From NCBI GenBank assembly GCA_964600225.1, contig CAZRIT010000007.1:1-59851 (forward strand): DNA of 59,851 nucleotides, written 5' to 3'. This stretch comes from CAZRIT01 sp964600225 (GTDB lineage: Bacteria; Bacillota; Clostridia; Christensenellales; CAG-138). Each line of letters opens with the position of its first letter. Within the stretch, counting starts at the first letter, position 1. Below the pieces are notes generated by a model. That model was not told where the DNA came from. It saw only the letters and a list, made by a program, of their open reading frames with translations, and ran no database searches. Shown in pieces: positions 30,171 to 38,290 of this stretch. The position numbers and the translations under genes are program-made.

Positions 30171-32021
30171 TCAGCTTGTCTTGCTCGGCAGCAGAACGAC
30201 GCCGTCGGGCGTAGTGACCACCCGATACAGCGTGCCGTCCGTCATGCCCTCGGGAAATAGCATGGCACATGCCGTGCGGAAGGCGTCCGAGGCGTCGTCG
30301 AGATAGACGTGTGTGCATGTTTCGGCCAGCAAGTCGGCCAGCATGTCGGGGGAGACGTCGACAGCGGAAGTGACGATGTGTCTTTTAAAACGAACGGGCG
30401 TGGCAAAATATGCACACGCGCGCGCGTTGACCTCTTCATCGGTAATCAGACCGAGCGTATCCGTTACGGGATCCAGCGCTTCGGCGACATGGCTCATGTT
30501 GCCCAATTCTGCGCGCGCCTCGCGCGACAGCCCGGGAGACATAAACTCCAAAAACGGCGACATACCAAAGTAGATCCATACGCACAGCAGCACGAAGCAT
30601 GTCATCAGGCGTTTTCCGCTCGAGCGCCATGCAAGCCGAAACACAACGTACACAAACGCACCGAGAATATAGGTATAGACATATCGTTCAAACGACGCCA
30701 GATAGGTGGCTTCATTGGGTGCGAAAATAAACAGGTAGGACATCAGCAGAACGCCCGCAAACACCCCGTAACCGAGCAGGATCAGCCAAATGCGGCCCGA
30801 TTCTTTCGGCCCTGCATGGAGCGCTCGATCATCGGTGCGGTATCGATCAAGCAACAGTCCCAGACCGAGCAACACCAACAGCTGCATGAGGATGGAGAAG
30901 GGAATGGGTTCTTGGATGCGGAAATACACATGCTGCACAAAGAACCGCAGGATCGTGTCGTACTGTGCGGACGAGAGACCTTCTTTCAGCGCCGAGAGCA
31001 CGCCGCTTGGCGCGAGGGCCTGATACGAAAAGAAGCTTTTGACGCCGTTTGCCGCAAGCGCGACCTTCCAGGAGCCGATGCAGAACAATGCAATGCCAAG
31101 CGCAGCGACGGCAAGCCACATGTTCCGCTTTGTCCACGGCGGCTTGGGCAGCGCTTTTCGTCGCAGCAGCATATCCGCCAGATAGATGCCAAAGGCCAGG
31201 ATGGCCAGCCCCATGCCCGCATCCTTGAGCAGCGTGAGCATGCCCGAATAGAGGCCGATGGACAGGATGCGGAAACGTTCATCCTCCGTCGGCGTAAAGT
31301 ACAGCAGCAGGAGGTTTCCGAACACAAGCGCCAGTTGCACATCGACATACAGCGTTGCATACGCGTAACCATAGAAGGGCAGCGGCAGAAAGAACGCAAG
31401 CAACAGCAGGGTAAGGAAGCGTCCCCACTCGCCCTTCTTTACCTGCGAGAATATCGGCAGCAGCAGCGCAAAGGTCAGCATAAACGCGCCGTGATACATG
31501 GCGGATTCACGGAAATTATCAAAGAACCGTGCAAAAAAGTACGGCAGAAGCGAACCGGCGGGCGGATAGCTCTTATAGGCCGTGGTGGCCTCGGCAATGA
31601 AGCCGAACCGATCGTAATACAGCATGTTTTTGACGACAAGGCCCCAGTGGGCGTATTCGTCGGTAATATAGCAGACGCGATTGCGGGAAAGGAACAGTAT
31701 CACAAAAATGAATATCACATACGCAAGCAATGCGGGAGAAAGCGCAAAGGCGCGCAAATCCTCAGATCCGTGGCGAACGACGCGCCAAACGGTCAGGCCA
31801 AGGCAAACGGCGGCCAGCGCAAACGTTGCATAGAAGCCTGCGCTCAGCCCAAAGCACAGGCTCACGACATATTGGAGCAATATTACGCAAAACAGCGAAA
31901 AGGCGGCCGTGCAGGCAAAGCTTTTTTTAAAAAGTACGGCAGCGCTTACCATGATGATGAGCAGAATGAGAAACGGAATCAATGTCAGCAGCGGACTCGC
32001 CTCCTTCACCGCGCATGCCAT
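30171..32021 (-). CDS. Large multi-pass membrane protein, putative GT-C-type glycosyltransferase
   Basis: About 616 residues with some 13 hydrophobic helices. After the second group of helices comes RVCYITDEYAHWGLVVKNML, with an Asp-Glu pair in the first large outer loop as in GT-C enzymes, followed by YYDRFGFIAEATTAYKSYPP, YGYAYATLYVDVQLALVFGN and a soluble C-terminal domain of about 110 residues. It differs from the 17775/19515 pair but has the same overall build. The start is uncertain: ATG at 32021 is used; the frame is open to 32165. It is divergent from a C39-like gene, an association also seen at 21288. Function inferred only. Confidence 0.65.
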   Translation of the reverse strand: MACAVKEASPLLTLIPFLILLIIMVSAAVLFKKSFACTAAFSLFCVILLQYVVSLCFGLSAGFYATFALAAVCLGLTVWRVVRHGSEDLRAFALSPALLAYVIFIFVILFLSRNRVCYITDEYAHWGLVVKNMLYYDRFGFIAEATTAYKSYPPAGSLLPYFFARFFDNFRESAMYHGAFMLTFALLLPIFSQVKKGEWGRFLTLLLLAFFLPLPFYGYAYATLYVDVQLALVFGNLLLLYFTPTEDERFRILSIGLYSGMLTLLKDAGMGLAILAFGIYLADMLLRRKALPKPPWTKRNMWLAVAALGIALFCIGSWKVALAANGVKSFFSYQALAPSGVLSALKEGLSSAQYDTILRFFVQHVYFRIQEPIPFSILMQLLVLLGLGLLLDRYRTDDRALHAGPKESGRIWLILLGYGVFAGVLLMSYLFIFAPNEATYLASFERYVYTYILGAFVYVVFRLAWRSSGKRLMTCFVLLCVWIYFGMSPFLEFMSPGLSREARAELGNMSHVAEALDPVTDTLGLITDEEVNARACAYFATPVRFKRHIVTSAVDVSPDMLADLLAETCTHVYLDDASDAFRTACAMLFPEGMTDGTLYRVVTTPDGVVLLPSKTS

Positions 32022-32240
32022 CCAACGGCCGCATCGTGGGCCATGAAAGCTATCGCGGAGGACTGTTAAAAGGTATACGTTTTGACAGTTCGTATTTCCA
32101 TCACAATTTACCAAAAAAACGCCGAAAATGCAACCGCTATTCCCCAAACGGGCAAGAATACACATCCGTTTTGGCGTGCGCCGTGCTCTGCCAAATTGTA
32201 TACCTTGTGACGGTCAACGTGCCGTTTGCTTGCACCATGG

Positions 32241-32269
32241 TTGCTTTCGGATGCATAAACGGGTACAAT
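32241..32269 (+). promoter_or_regulatory. Promoter of C39-like gene copy 2
   Basis: TTGCTT at 32241-32246 and TACAAT at 32264-32269 with a 17-base spacer, 30 bases before the start codon. Confidence 0.55.
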
Positions 32270-32299
32270 CTATGGGAAAATCTGTGGTGAGGAGGATGC

Positions 32300-32818
32300 A
32301 TGGAGGCGGGTTTTTCCACGGACGGATACATCATCGATCAGGATTGCTTCGCCGCATATCCGTACCGCGCTTTGACGTCCGACGTCAACGGGTGCGGGTG
32401 GATTGCGGCTTATAATCTGCGGCATGCGCTGGGGCAGGCCGTATCGTTTGACGAGGTGCGCGTGCAGATGGACGCGCTGTTTCCCATCCGCATGCCCGGG
32501 CCCACGACCATGCGCGCCATGCGGGCATACCTGGAGCGGCACATTCCCGACTATCGGCTTTCCTTTGGCCGAAAGGCCGTGTTGGATATGGCACGGCAAA
32601 GCCATGCGGGGATACTGCGCTATTGGGAAAGGCGGGAACCGCATTTTGTGGCGTACGTTTTGCAGCCAAACGGCCAACACCGTTTTTTCAATGTGGCCGA
32701 CGGGCTGGAGGACGCCGTATTTGATATGGAGGCGTTCATCCGCACGCACTGTCGCTTCGGCGTCGTGCGCGCCATCACGGTGGAGCGGACAAAGCAACAG
32801 ACGTTGTTTACACGTTAA
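32300..32818 (+). CDS. C39-like cysteine-peptidase-fold protein (copy 2)
   Basis: A 172-residue soluble protein, paralogous to the one at 21288. The start is alike (STDGYIIDQDCFAAYPYRAL against TADGFIVNQALLNDVRYGAF), the nucleophile motif is DVNGCGWIAAYNLRHALG (about residues 32-49), and the His motif is REPHFVAYVLQPNGQHRF (about residues 114-131), with FFNVADG after it. Cys, His and Asn/Asp fall in C39/papain order. No export signal. GAGGAGG lies before the ATG, and it has its own promoter and terminator. It is divergent from a large membrane protein. Activity and substrate are unknown. Confidence 0.65.
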   Translation: MEAGFSTDGYIIDQDCFAAYPYRALTSDVNGCGWIAAYNLRHALGQAVSFDEVRVQMDALFPIRMPGPTTMRAMRAYLERHIPDYRLSFGRKAVLDMARQSHAGILRYWERREPHFVAYVLQPNGQHRFFNVADGLEDAVFDMEAFIRTHCRFGVVRAITVERTKQQTLFTR

Positions 32819-32839
32819 AAATAACGTTTTTGACGGTCT

Positions 32840-32867
32840 AAGGCTCCGCTTGCAAGCGGGGCCTTTT
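32840..32867 (+). terminator. Terminator after C39-like gene copy 2
   Basis: AAGGCTCCGCTTG pairs with AAGCGGGGCCTT (one G-T pair), followed by TTC. Confidence 0.8.
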
Positions 32868-32937
32868 CAAATCATGTCGAATTATGGTACTATCATAAGG
32901 CAATCCACACATTTTTAAAAAAACAAGGAGTCAACCA

Positions 32938-33771
32938 ATGCAGACGCCTACCCTGACGCAAGCACTCTGGACCTTTTTGATCTACGCGTTTCTCGGCTGG
33001 TGCGCCGAGGTAGCGTACCATGCCCTGCGCCACGGCAATTTCGTCAACCGCGGGTTTTTGACGGGCCCCGTGTGTCCCATCTACGGCTTTGGCGTGGTGC
33101 TGGTGGTAACGCTGTTGACGCCGCTGAAGGGGAACCTGCTGCTGCTGTTTCTGGGCTCGATGGCGCTGACGGGCGCGCTGGAGTTTTTAACGGGGTTCGT
33201 GCTGGAAAAGATCTTCCACGACAAGTGGTGGGACTATTCCAACGAGCCGTTCAACATCATGGGGTATGTTTGCCTGCGCTTTTTGATCGTGTGGGGGCTG
33301 GCGTGCACATTTGTGCTCGACGCCATCCACCCGCTGGTGCTGACGCTGATTGCGTGGATGCCGCCAAGCATCGGCAGCGTCCTGCTGACCGTCCTGCTTG
33401 CGGTGCTGGCAGTCGATTTTGTGATATCGGCGTTGGCCGCGTCCAAGCTGCATGCGCGGCTCAAGGGCATCGACGAGCTGACCAAGAAGATGCGCACGGT
33501 GTCGGATGCCATCGGCGCGCCGCTTGCCGAGGAGGTTGTGGAGCTCAAGGGTAAGTGGGAGGCCGAAAAGCCCGCACTGGAGGCGCTTAAGCAGAAGCTG
33601 GAGGCTGAAAAGCCCGAGCCGCGCGCGATCAGGGAGAAGCTGACAGCGTTGGCAATGGACAGCAAGCGGGCCGAGCGGAGGCTGCTCAAGGCGTTCCCGC
33701 GGCTCATGCGCCAAAAATTTGCCGAGAGCGTGGAACTGTTGCAGCAGCACTGGGAAGAGCAGGCGCCGTAA
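32938..33771 (+). CDS. CmpB-family (DUF1113) putative ABC-transporter permease-like protein
   Basis: A 277-residue protein. The N-terminal half has about five hydrophobic helices with the family start FLIYAFLGWCAEVAYHALRH and NRGFLTGPVCPIYGFGVVLV, then LEFLTGFVLEKIFHDKWWDY and SNEPFNIMGYVCLRFLIVWG, which is the CmpB/DUF1113 signature. The C-terminal 100 residues are charged and helical (KKMRTVSDAIG, ELKGKWEAEKPALEALKQKL), probably a coiled coil. Despite the family name its role is unknown; no ATPase or binding protein is beside it. AAGGAGTCAACC precedes the ATG. Confidence 0.85.
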   Translation: MQTPTLTQALWTFLIYAFLGWCAEVAYHALRHGNFVNRGFLTGPVCPIYGFGVVLVVTLLTPLKGNLLLLFLGSMALTGALEFLTGFVLEKIFHDKWWDYSNEPFNIMGYVCLRFLIVWGLACTFVLDAIHPLVLTLIAWMPPSIGSVLLTVLLAVLAVDFVISALAASKLHARLKGIDELTKKMRTVSDAIGAPLAEEVVELKGKWEAEKPALEALKQKLEAEKPEPRAIREKLTALAMDSKRAERRLLKAFPRLMRQKFAESVELLQQHWEEQAP

Positions 33772-33794
33772 CACTGCGGCTTTGTCGGTGAAAG

Positions 33795-33837
33795 CAAAAA
33801 AAGCGGGCGCGGCCGAGAGGGTCGGCGCCCGCTTTTT
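33795..33837. terminator. Bidirectional terminator
   Basis: AAAAAAGCGGGCGC and GCGCCCGCTTTTT arms, with an inner GGCCGA/TCGG region, lie between two convergent genes (CmpB-family and DUF5131). Confidence 0.9.
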
Positions 33838-33862
33838 GTATGACGATATGCATCAATACGCG

Positions 33863-34633
33863 TTAAAACAGCCTCGTTTCGGCGGGCGGCGGCGCGGAAT
33901 CTGCAATGAGCGAGGGCGTGGTGCTGATATTGGCCTTGCGCGCCTGCGCGTGTTGCAGCGGGCGGCGGATGCGGTAGACCTTGCCGTCCTTTTCGAATAG
34001 CGCGCCCGTCTGCTTAAAATAGAACGGCACGTCATGTTCAATGCATTGGCGGCGGATATCCAGCACCCATTCGTAGCGGCACAGCCGCGCATGCTCGCCC
34101 GATTCGCCGCCCACGGTGACCTGCTTGACCCACGGGCCGAGGTGCGCGGATAGATCGATGGCGGAAAGCAGCGGCTCGGAGGCGATATACTTGTGGCGGA
34201 TAGGCGCCGTTTTCAATATCGGCAGCCGCGCATCCGCCATGGACTGGTTTTCAACCGTGCAGCAGATGTGCACGTTGGGATAGCCTGCGCCCCAATCGGG
34301 CGGCAGGCAGTCGGCAAGGCGGTCGATCCGCTTGGTGATGAAAAAGAAGCGGCAGTCGGCGCGCAATTGCATCATGCGCCACGCCTCCGCGCGCCATGCA
34401 TCGGCGTCGGCAAGCAAAAAGTCGGAGGTAAAGCAGGTCCACACCCATGCGCCGGACGGGATGCGGTAGCCCCCGCCACGTTTGGTTTCGATGGGCAGCG
34501 CGAAGGACTGCGTTTTGCGCACGACGGAGGCGTCGCCGCCCACGCGTGCGTCGCGGCGGTAGACATAGCAGTTTTGACAGCCCGCGGACAGCTTGTGACA
34601 GCCGTGCCAGGGGTTCCAGTTGACGTTTGGCAT
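33863..34633 (-). CDS. DUF5131 (phage Gp37/Gp68-like) protein
   Basis: A 256-residue protein beginning VNWNPWHGCHKLSAGCQNCY, the Cys cluster (GC, GCxNC) that defines this family and may bind an iron-sulfur cluster or zinc. Also conserved are WVWTCFTSDFLLADADAWRA, FFFITKRIDRL, YPNVHICCTVENQ, ADARLPIL, VTVGGESGEHARLCRYEWVL and VPFYFKQTGA. The arrangement suggests a radical-SAM-like barrel, but no reaction is known. Members occur in phages and chromosomes; there is no other phage gene here. It starts seven bases after the HEAT-like gene on the same strand. A longer frame to 34912 is not supported. Confidence 0.85.
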   Translation of the reverse strand: MPNVNWNPWHGCHKLSAGCQNCYVYRRDARVGGDASVVRKTQSFALPIETKRGGGYRIPSGAWVWTCFTSDFLLADADAWRAEAWRMMQLRADCRFFFITKRIDRLADCLPPDWGAGYPNVHICCTVENQSMADARLPILKTAPIRHKYIASEPLLSAIDLSAHLGPWVKQVTVGGESGEHARLCRYEWVLDIRRQCIEHDVPFYFKQTGALFEKDGKVYRIRRPLQHAQARKANISTTPSLIADSAPPPAETRLF

Positions 34634-34640
34634 GGTGCAG

Positions 34641-35096
34641 TCAATCCTCGCGCGCCGCGGCCAGTTGGGCAAGCGCCGCGCGGATATCCTGCTCCACAAG
34701 CGGCCGCATGCTGTCGGCATAGCGGGAGGGATCGGCGGCGTACAGCGCGTGCACGATCCGATCGTACAGGTGCGGTTGATAACGCACGATGCGCGGGAGC
34801 GCTTGGATGCACTGCCGTGCGGTGATGGGCTTCTCATCCGTGATGTGCGCAAGGTAGCGGTCGATGATGCGGTCAAAGCGGTTGTCTGTATCCCACTGCG
34901 CGTTGGCGGCAAGCAGGGTCAGCGCACGGGTGCGCACATAGGAGCTTTTATGGTCGAGCAGATTGGACAGCGCGTCAAAATGCGCATAGACGGCGTTGGA
35001 TTCCGCACTGATGTCCGCAAGCGCGCGCATGGCGTTATACGCGGTGATGTGATCCGTATCGGTGAGTGCGGCGCACAGGGTATCGACCGTTTCCAT
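34641..35096 (-). CDS. Small HEAT-repeat-like protein
   Basis: A 151-residue, all-helical protein with no signal peptide. Repeated helical pairs such as DTDHITAYNAMRALADISAE, HKSSYVRTRALTLLAANAQ and KPITARQCIQALPRIV resemble HEAT repeats, which serve as binding scaffolds. The start at 35096 has GGGAGGAACC upstream; the frame is open to 35237. It is followed closely by the DUF5131 gene, so the two may act together. No specific family is recognised. Confidence 0.7.
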   Translation of the reverse strand: METVDTLCAALTDTDHITAYNAMRALADISAESNAVYAHFDALSNLLDHKSSYVRTRALTLLAANAQWDTDNRFDRIIDRYLAHITDEKPITARQCIQALPRIVRYQPHLYDRIVHALYAADPSRYADSMRPLVEQDIRAALAQLAAARED

Positions 35097-35112
35097 GTCG
35101 GTTCCTCCCGTA

Positions 35113-36132
35113 TTATGCGCGCCTTGGCGCGGCGCAGGTACTGCGCTCCACAAGCGTGGGTTGCAGGCTGCGGTGCGTGTGCGGCGCTGCGGGGTTGTGG
35201 ATTTGATCGATGAGCATATCCACCGCAATGGTGCCAATCTCCTGCTTGGGCTGGTGGATGGTGGTCAGGTCGATGCGCGGCAGCCCCGCATAGGAGATGT
35301 CGTCGAACCCGAGCAAGGACATGTCGTCAGGGATGCGCACGCCCGCCTCCTCGGCCGCCTGCATGACGCCGAGCGCCACGATATCGGTGGTGGCAAACAC
35401 GGCCGTGGGCACATGGCCCTGCTGAAACATTTTGTGCGCGATGGCGCGGCCGTGCTCGATGGAGTTGCGGTTGTGCGGATTGTCCCAAAACTGCGGCGCA
35501 AGGCCTTTTTGACGAAGCGCGCGTTCGTACCCCTCCGCGCGCAGCGCCTGCACGGCGCTGTCAAAACGGCGGCCGAGGAACGCAATATCGGTATGCCCGA
35601 GCGACAGCAGGTACTTGGTGCCCAGTTCCGCGCCCAATACATTATCCGTGGCGACGCAGCACACATCGGCGCCCGCGGCGGCGGAGCCGATGAATACGAT
35701 GGGTACGTTGGAATGGTGGCGTTGGATGCGCGCGTTGGATTCCGCGCTGGTGGCGGATATGATGATGCCGTCCACCTGCCTGCTCAACAGCAGCTGGTAC
35801 ATCTGCTCCTCCACGTCGATATCGTAGCGGGAGTTGCACAATAGCATGCTGTAGCCCAGCGACTGCGCGCGGTACTCGATGGCCTCGCTGACCTCCGTCA
35901 TAAAGGGGCTGCGGGCATTGGAGATGATGACCCCGATGAGCTTGGTTTCACGCATGACCATGCTGCGGGCGTTGAAGTTGGGCGTATAGTGCATCTGCCG
36001 GCACAGCTCGTTGATGCGTTCCCGCGTTTCCGCGCTGATGCGGGTGTTGCCCGCGAGCGCGCGCGATACCGTAGCGACCGATACGTTGGCCGCCTTTGCA
36101 ATATCCTTGATGGTGATGCGCGCGTCATCCAT
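35113..36132 (-). CDS. LacI-family transcriptional regulator
   Basis: A 339-residue repressor. Residues 1-55 form the LacI helix-turn-helix (ITIKDIAKAANVSVATVSRA then LAGNTRISAETRERI), with hinge helix NFNARSMVMRETKLIGVIIS. The periplasmic-binding-protein-like core has MLLCNSRYDIDVEEQMYQLL, RQVDGIIISATS, LLSLGHTDIAFLGRR, AVFATTDIVALGVMQAAEEA and DDMSLLGFDDISYAGLPRID. It is divergent from the 36443 operon, whose promoter carries a palindromic LacI-type operator, and is presumably its regulator; the ligand would be the transported compound or a metabolite of it. Confidence 0.95.
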   Translation of the reverse strand: MDDARITIKDIAKAANVSVATVSRALAGNTRISAETRERINELCRQMHYTPNFNARSMVMRETKLIGVIISNARSPFMTEVSEAIEYRAQSLGYSMLLCNSRYDIDVEEQMYQLLLSRQVDGIIISATSAESNARIQRHHSNVPIVFIGSAAAGADVCCVATDNVLGAELGTKYLLSLGHTDIAFLGRRFDSAVQALRAEGYERALRQKGLAPQFWDNPHNRNSIEHGRAIAHKMFQQGHVPTAVFATTDIVALGVMQAAEEAGVRIPDDMSLLGFDDISYAGLPRIDLTTIHQPKQEIGTIAVDMLIDQIHNPAAPHTHRSLQPTLVERSTCAAPRRA

Positions 36133-36161
36133 ACGGCTCTCTTTTAATAATAGGATACCGT

Positions 36162-36191
36162 ATTATACCTTGCCCCAATCGGTGCTGTCAA
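36162..36191 (-). promoter_or_regulatory. Promoter of the LacI-family gene
   Basis: On the minus strand TTGACA (complement of 36186-36191) and TATAAT (complement of 36162-36167) with an 18-base spacer. Confidence 0.75.
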
Positions 36192-36240
36192 TTGCAGGGG
36201 CGTGCCGATAAAAATACCCGTGAAATACATAAGTTGGCCG

Positions 36241-36269
36241 TTGACAAAACAAATGCAATCCGTTATAAT
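36241..36269 (+). promoter_or_regulatory. Consensus promoter of the EEP-HAD-ABC operon
   Basis: Perfect TTGACA (36241-36246) and perfect TATAAT (36264-36269) with a 17-base spacer. Such a strong promoter normally needs tight repression. The 310-base gap 36133-36442 holds this promoter, the operator and the lacI promoter; the remaining leader (36291-36430) shows no clear structure. Confidence 0.9.
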
Positions 36270-36276
36270 AGATGGG

Positions 36277-36290
36277 TGCAAACGTTTGCA
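36277..36290 (+). promoter_or_regulatory. LacI-type operator at the transcription start
   Basis: TGCAAACGTTTGCA is a perfect 14-base palindrome with the central CG and the AANCGTT-like half-sites favoured by LacI-family proteins. It lies seven bases after the -10 element and so covers the start point. Confidence 0.88.
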
Positions 36291-36442
36291 CACTTGAGTT
36301 GCACAGCACTGACCCCGTTTGACGGGCGCGATTCCATCAATCGTTTTATTAAAGAGATCCCTTCATTTGTTTTATTTTCGGGCAGTTTGTTCCTGCAATG
36401 TTTCCCTGACGCACAGCCACCATTTATGATCGGGAGGATTCC

Positions 36443-37492
36443 ATGTCGACCGAGACACAGATTCAACAGGCCGTACAGAATATGCGCAGCATGCCGCACC
36501 TGGAAGCAATTCGGGACATTACCGAGCTTTTCAAGCTCGATGTGGAAAACGGCCTCTCTTCGGAGGGCAAGCTGCCTTTCCGCGCGGTCGTGATGAACAT
36601 GGAGCACGGCAAGCCGTTCGAACAGATTTTGGCGTATCTTCGGCTGCATCCGTCGCTTGCCGATGCGGATATCATCCTGGCAAACGAGCTGGATTACGGA
36701 AGATCCCGCACCGAGAACCGCAACACGACCAGACTTTTGGCTGAGGCCCTCGGCCTCAACTACGCCTATGGGGTGGAGTTTTTAACCGCGCATGCCTGGC
36801 AGAATGGCAACCGCGAGGGCAGGGAGGGCAACGCCATCCTGTCGCGTTTTCCGCTGAACAGAACGAAGCTGCTGCACCTGCCCATCGAGTTTGAGTGGTT
36901 CCATCGCGAGGACGACTGCCGATTGGGCACGCGCATTGCCATACTGGCCGAAATCATGCTGCAAGACCGTCCCGTGGGCATCGTGTGCACGCATTTGGAA
37001 AACCGTACCACGCCCGAAAAGCGTGCGCATCAGTTCCGCTGGCTGTTGGAGCAGGTGGAGGCGTTTTTCCCCGACATGCCCGTGCTGATCGGCGGGGATA
37101 TGAACACCAACACCGTCGACGGAGACGCCGCGGATGCATACGATGTGTACCTGGGCGATGAAGCCGAGCAGGCGCGCCGCAGCGCCATCATCCCCGATTT
37201 GGAGCCATTGATGCGCACGGCGGAGGCATTCGGCTACAGCTACCGCGACTGCAACGAGATGGTCAAATATACCCGCCGCAAGCCCATGCCCGACGGCTCC
37301 GTTATCCGCATGAACCTGGACTGGTTCTTCCAAAAAGGCTTTGCCTGCACCGAAGCCGAGCGGGTGGAAACGATATTCGACCACACCGCGCTCATCGGAA
37401 AGCCCGCCCGCTATGCGCATTTTGACGGCACCGAGCTGGCCGATCACGACGCTGTGGCCGTTACGGTGGCGCTGCCGGAGGAAACGGCATGA
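36443..37492 (+). CDS. Endonuclease/exonuclease/phosphatase (EEP) family protein
   Basis: A 349-residue cytoplasmic protein of the EEP fold, used by phosphodiesterases, phosphatases and nucleases. Metal and catalytic motifs are in order: VVMNMEHG, ILANELDYG (Glu), GNREGREGNAILSRFP, IVCTHLENRT (His), VLIGGDMNTN (Asp-x-Asn), MNLDWFFQKG and LADHDAVAVTVAL (Asp-His). About 50 extra residues precede the domain. It is the first gene of an operon with a HAD hydrolase and an ABC importer, so it probably splits a phosphodiester or phosphate ester brought in by that importer. DNA repair is an alternative but fits the context poorly. Confidence 0.85.
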   Translation: MSTETQIQQAVQNMRSMPHLEAIRDITELFKLDVENGLSSEGKLPFRAVVMNMEHGKPFEQILAYLRLHPSLADADIILANELDYGRSRTENRNTTRLLAEALGLNYAYGVEFLTAHAWQNGNREGREGNAILSRFPLNRTKLLHLPIEFEWFHREDDCRLGTRIAILAEIMLQDRPVGIVCTHLENRTTPEKRAHQFRWLLEQVEAFFPDMPVLIGGDMNTNTVDGDAADAYDVYLGDEAEQARRSAIIPDLEPLMRTAEAFGYSYRDCNEMVKYTRRKPMPDGSVIRMNLDWFFQKGFACTEAERVETIFDHTALIGKPARYAHFDGTELADHDAVAVTVALPEETA

Positions 37493-38274
37493 TCAAGGTG
37501 ATGTTCTACGACGTGGGCGGGGTGTTCCACGTTCCCTCCTACGACGAGGCCATGAAGGCCGCGTATGCCAATAAGCTTTGCGCATTTTTGTCCGCGCACG
37601 GCATCGAGACGGGGCTGACGCCCGCAGAGCTGGAACGGCTGGTGAACGAGGGCACCAAGGCCTACAAGCACTGGGGCGAGGAAAGCCTTGTGGAGCTGCC
37701 GAGCCTGCGCATCTGGAAGGATTTTGTATTCAGGGATTTCGATATCCCCGAGGAGCAGCTTGCGCCCATTGCGGTCGCACTGAGCGATATGCACAACGCC
37801 CGCCGCCACCGAAACGTGCGCGGGCACCTGTTGGAAACGGTACAGCGCGTGGACGCGCTGGGCATTCGGCAGGGTATCATCAGCAACGTCATCTCCGAAA
37901 ACTTCATTCCCGCCGTGGTGGAGGAATACGGGCTGACCAAGTACATGGAGTGCATCGTGCAATCGAGCGTCGAGGGCATCCGCAAGCCCTCGCCCAAGCT
38001 GTTTGCCGCGGCGGTGGAGTACATGGGCGTGGAGGCCCGCGAATGCGCCTACATCGGCGATACGATCTCGCGCGATATCATCGGCGCCGTGCGTGCGGGC
38101 ATGGGCATGATCATCCAAATCATCAACCCGACCACCGCTTCGCGCGACAGCCAATACGAAAAAACCGCGTTTGCGCCCGATTTTTTGATTACCGATATGC
38201 TCGAAATACCCGATATTTTGCAGGCCAACCGTGCATTTGACCGCACGGCGGGCGCTGAAACGAAACACGCATAA
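37489..38274 (+). CDS. HAD-superfamily hydrolase
   Basis: A 261-residue HAD phosphatase. Motif I is VMFYDVGGVFHV with nucleophile Asp8; motif II GIISNVISENF (Ser); motif III Lys in GIRKPSPKLFAAAVEYMG; motif IV CAYIGDTISRDIIGA. The second motif-I Asp is replaced by Gly, as in the FDxGGV group. An alpha-helical cap lies between about residues 20 and 120. It overlaps the preceding gene by four bases (ATGA) and precedes the ABC permease gene by 16 bases, so it likely dephosphorylates an imported phosphorylated compound or a product of the EEP enzyme. Confidence 0.88.
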   Translation: MIKVMFYDVGGVFHVPSYDEAMKAAYANKLCAFLSAHGIETGLTPAELERLVNEGTKAYKHWGEESLVELPSLRIWKDFVFRDFDIPEEQLAPIAVALSDMHNARRHRNVRGHLLETVQRVDALGIRQGIISNVISENFIPAVVEEYGLTKYMECIVQSSVEGIRKPSPKLFAAAVEYMGVEARECAYIGDTISRDIIGAVRAGMGMIIQIINPTTASRDSQYEKTAFAPDFLITDMLEIPDILQANRAFDRTAGAETKHA

Positions 38275-38290
38275 AAGGGGAGGTTGAAAC

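Noticed and set aside
30309..32069. 586-codon plus-strand frame opposite the large membrane protein
   Set aside because: The translation is low-complexity and charged; the opposite strand encodes a convincing multi-helix membrane protein.
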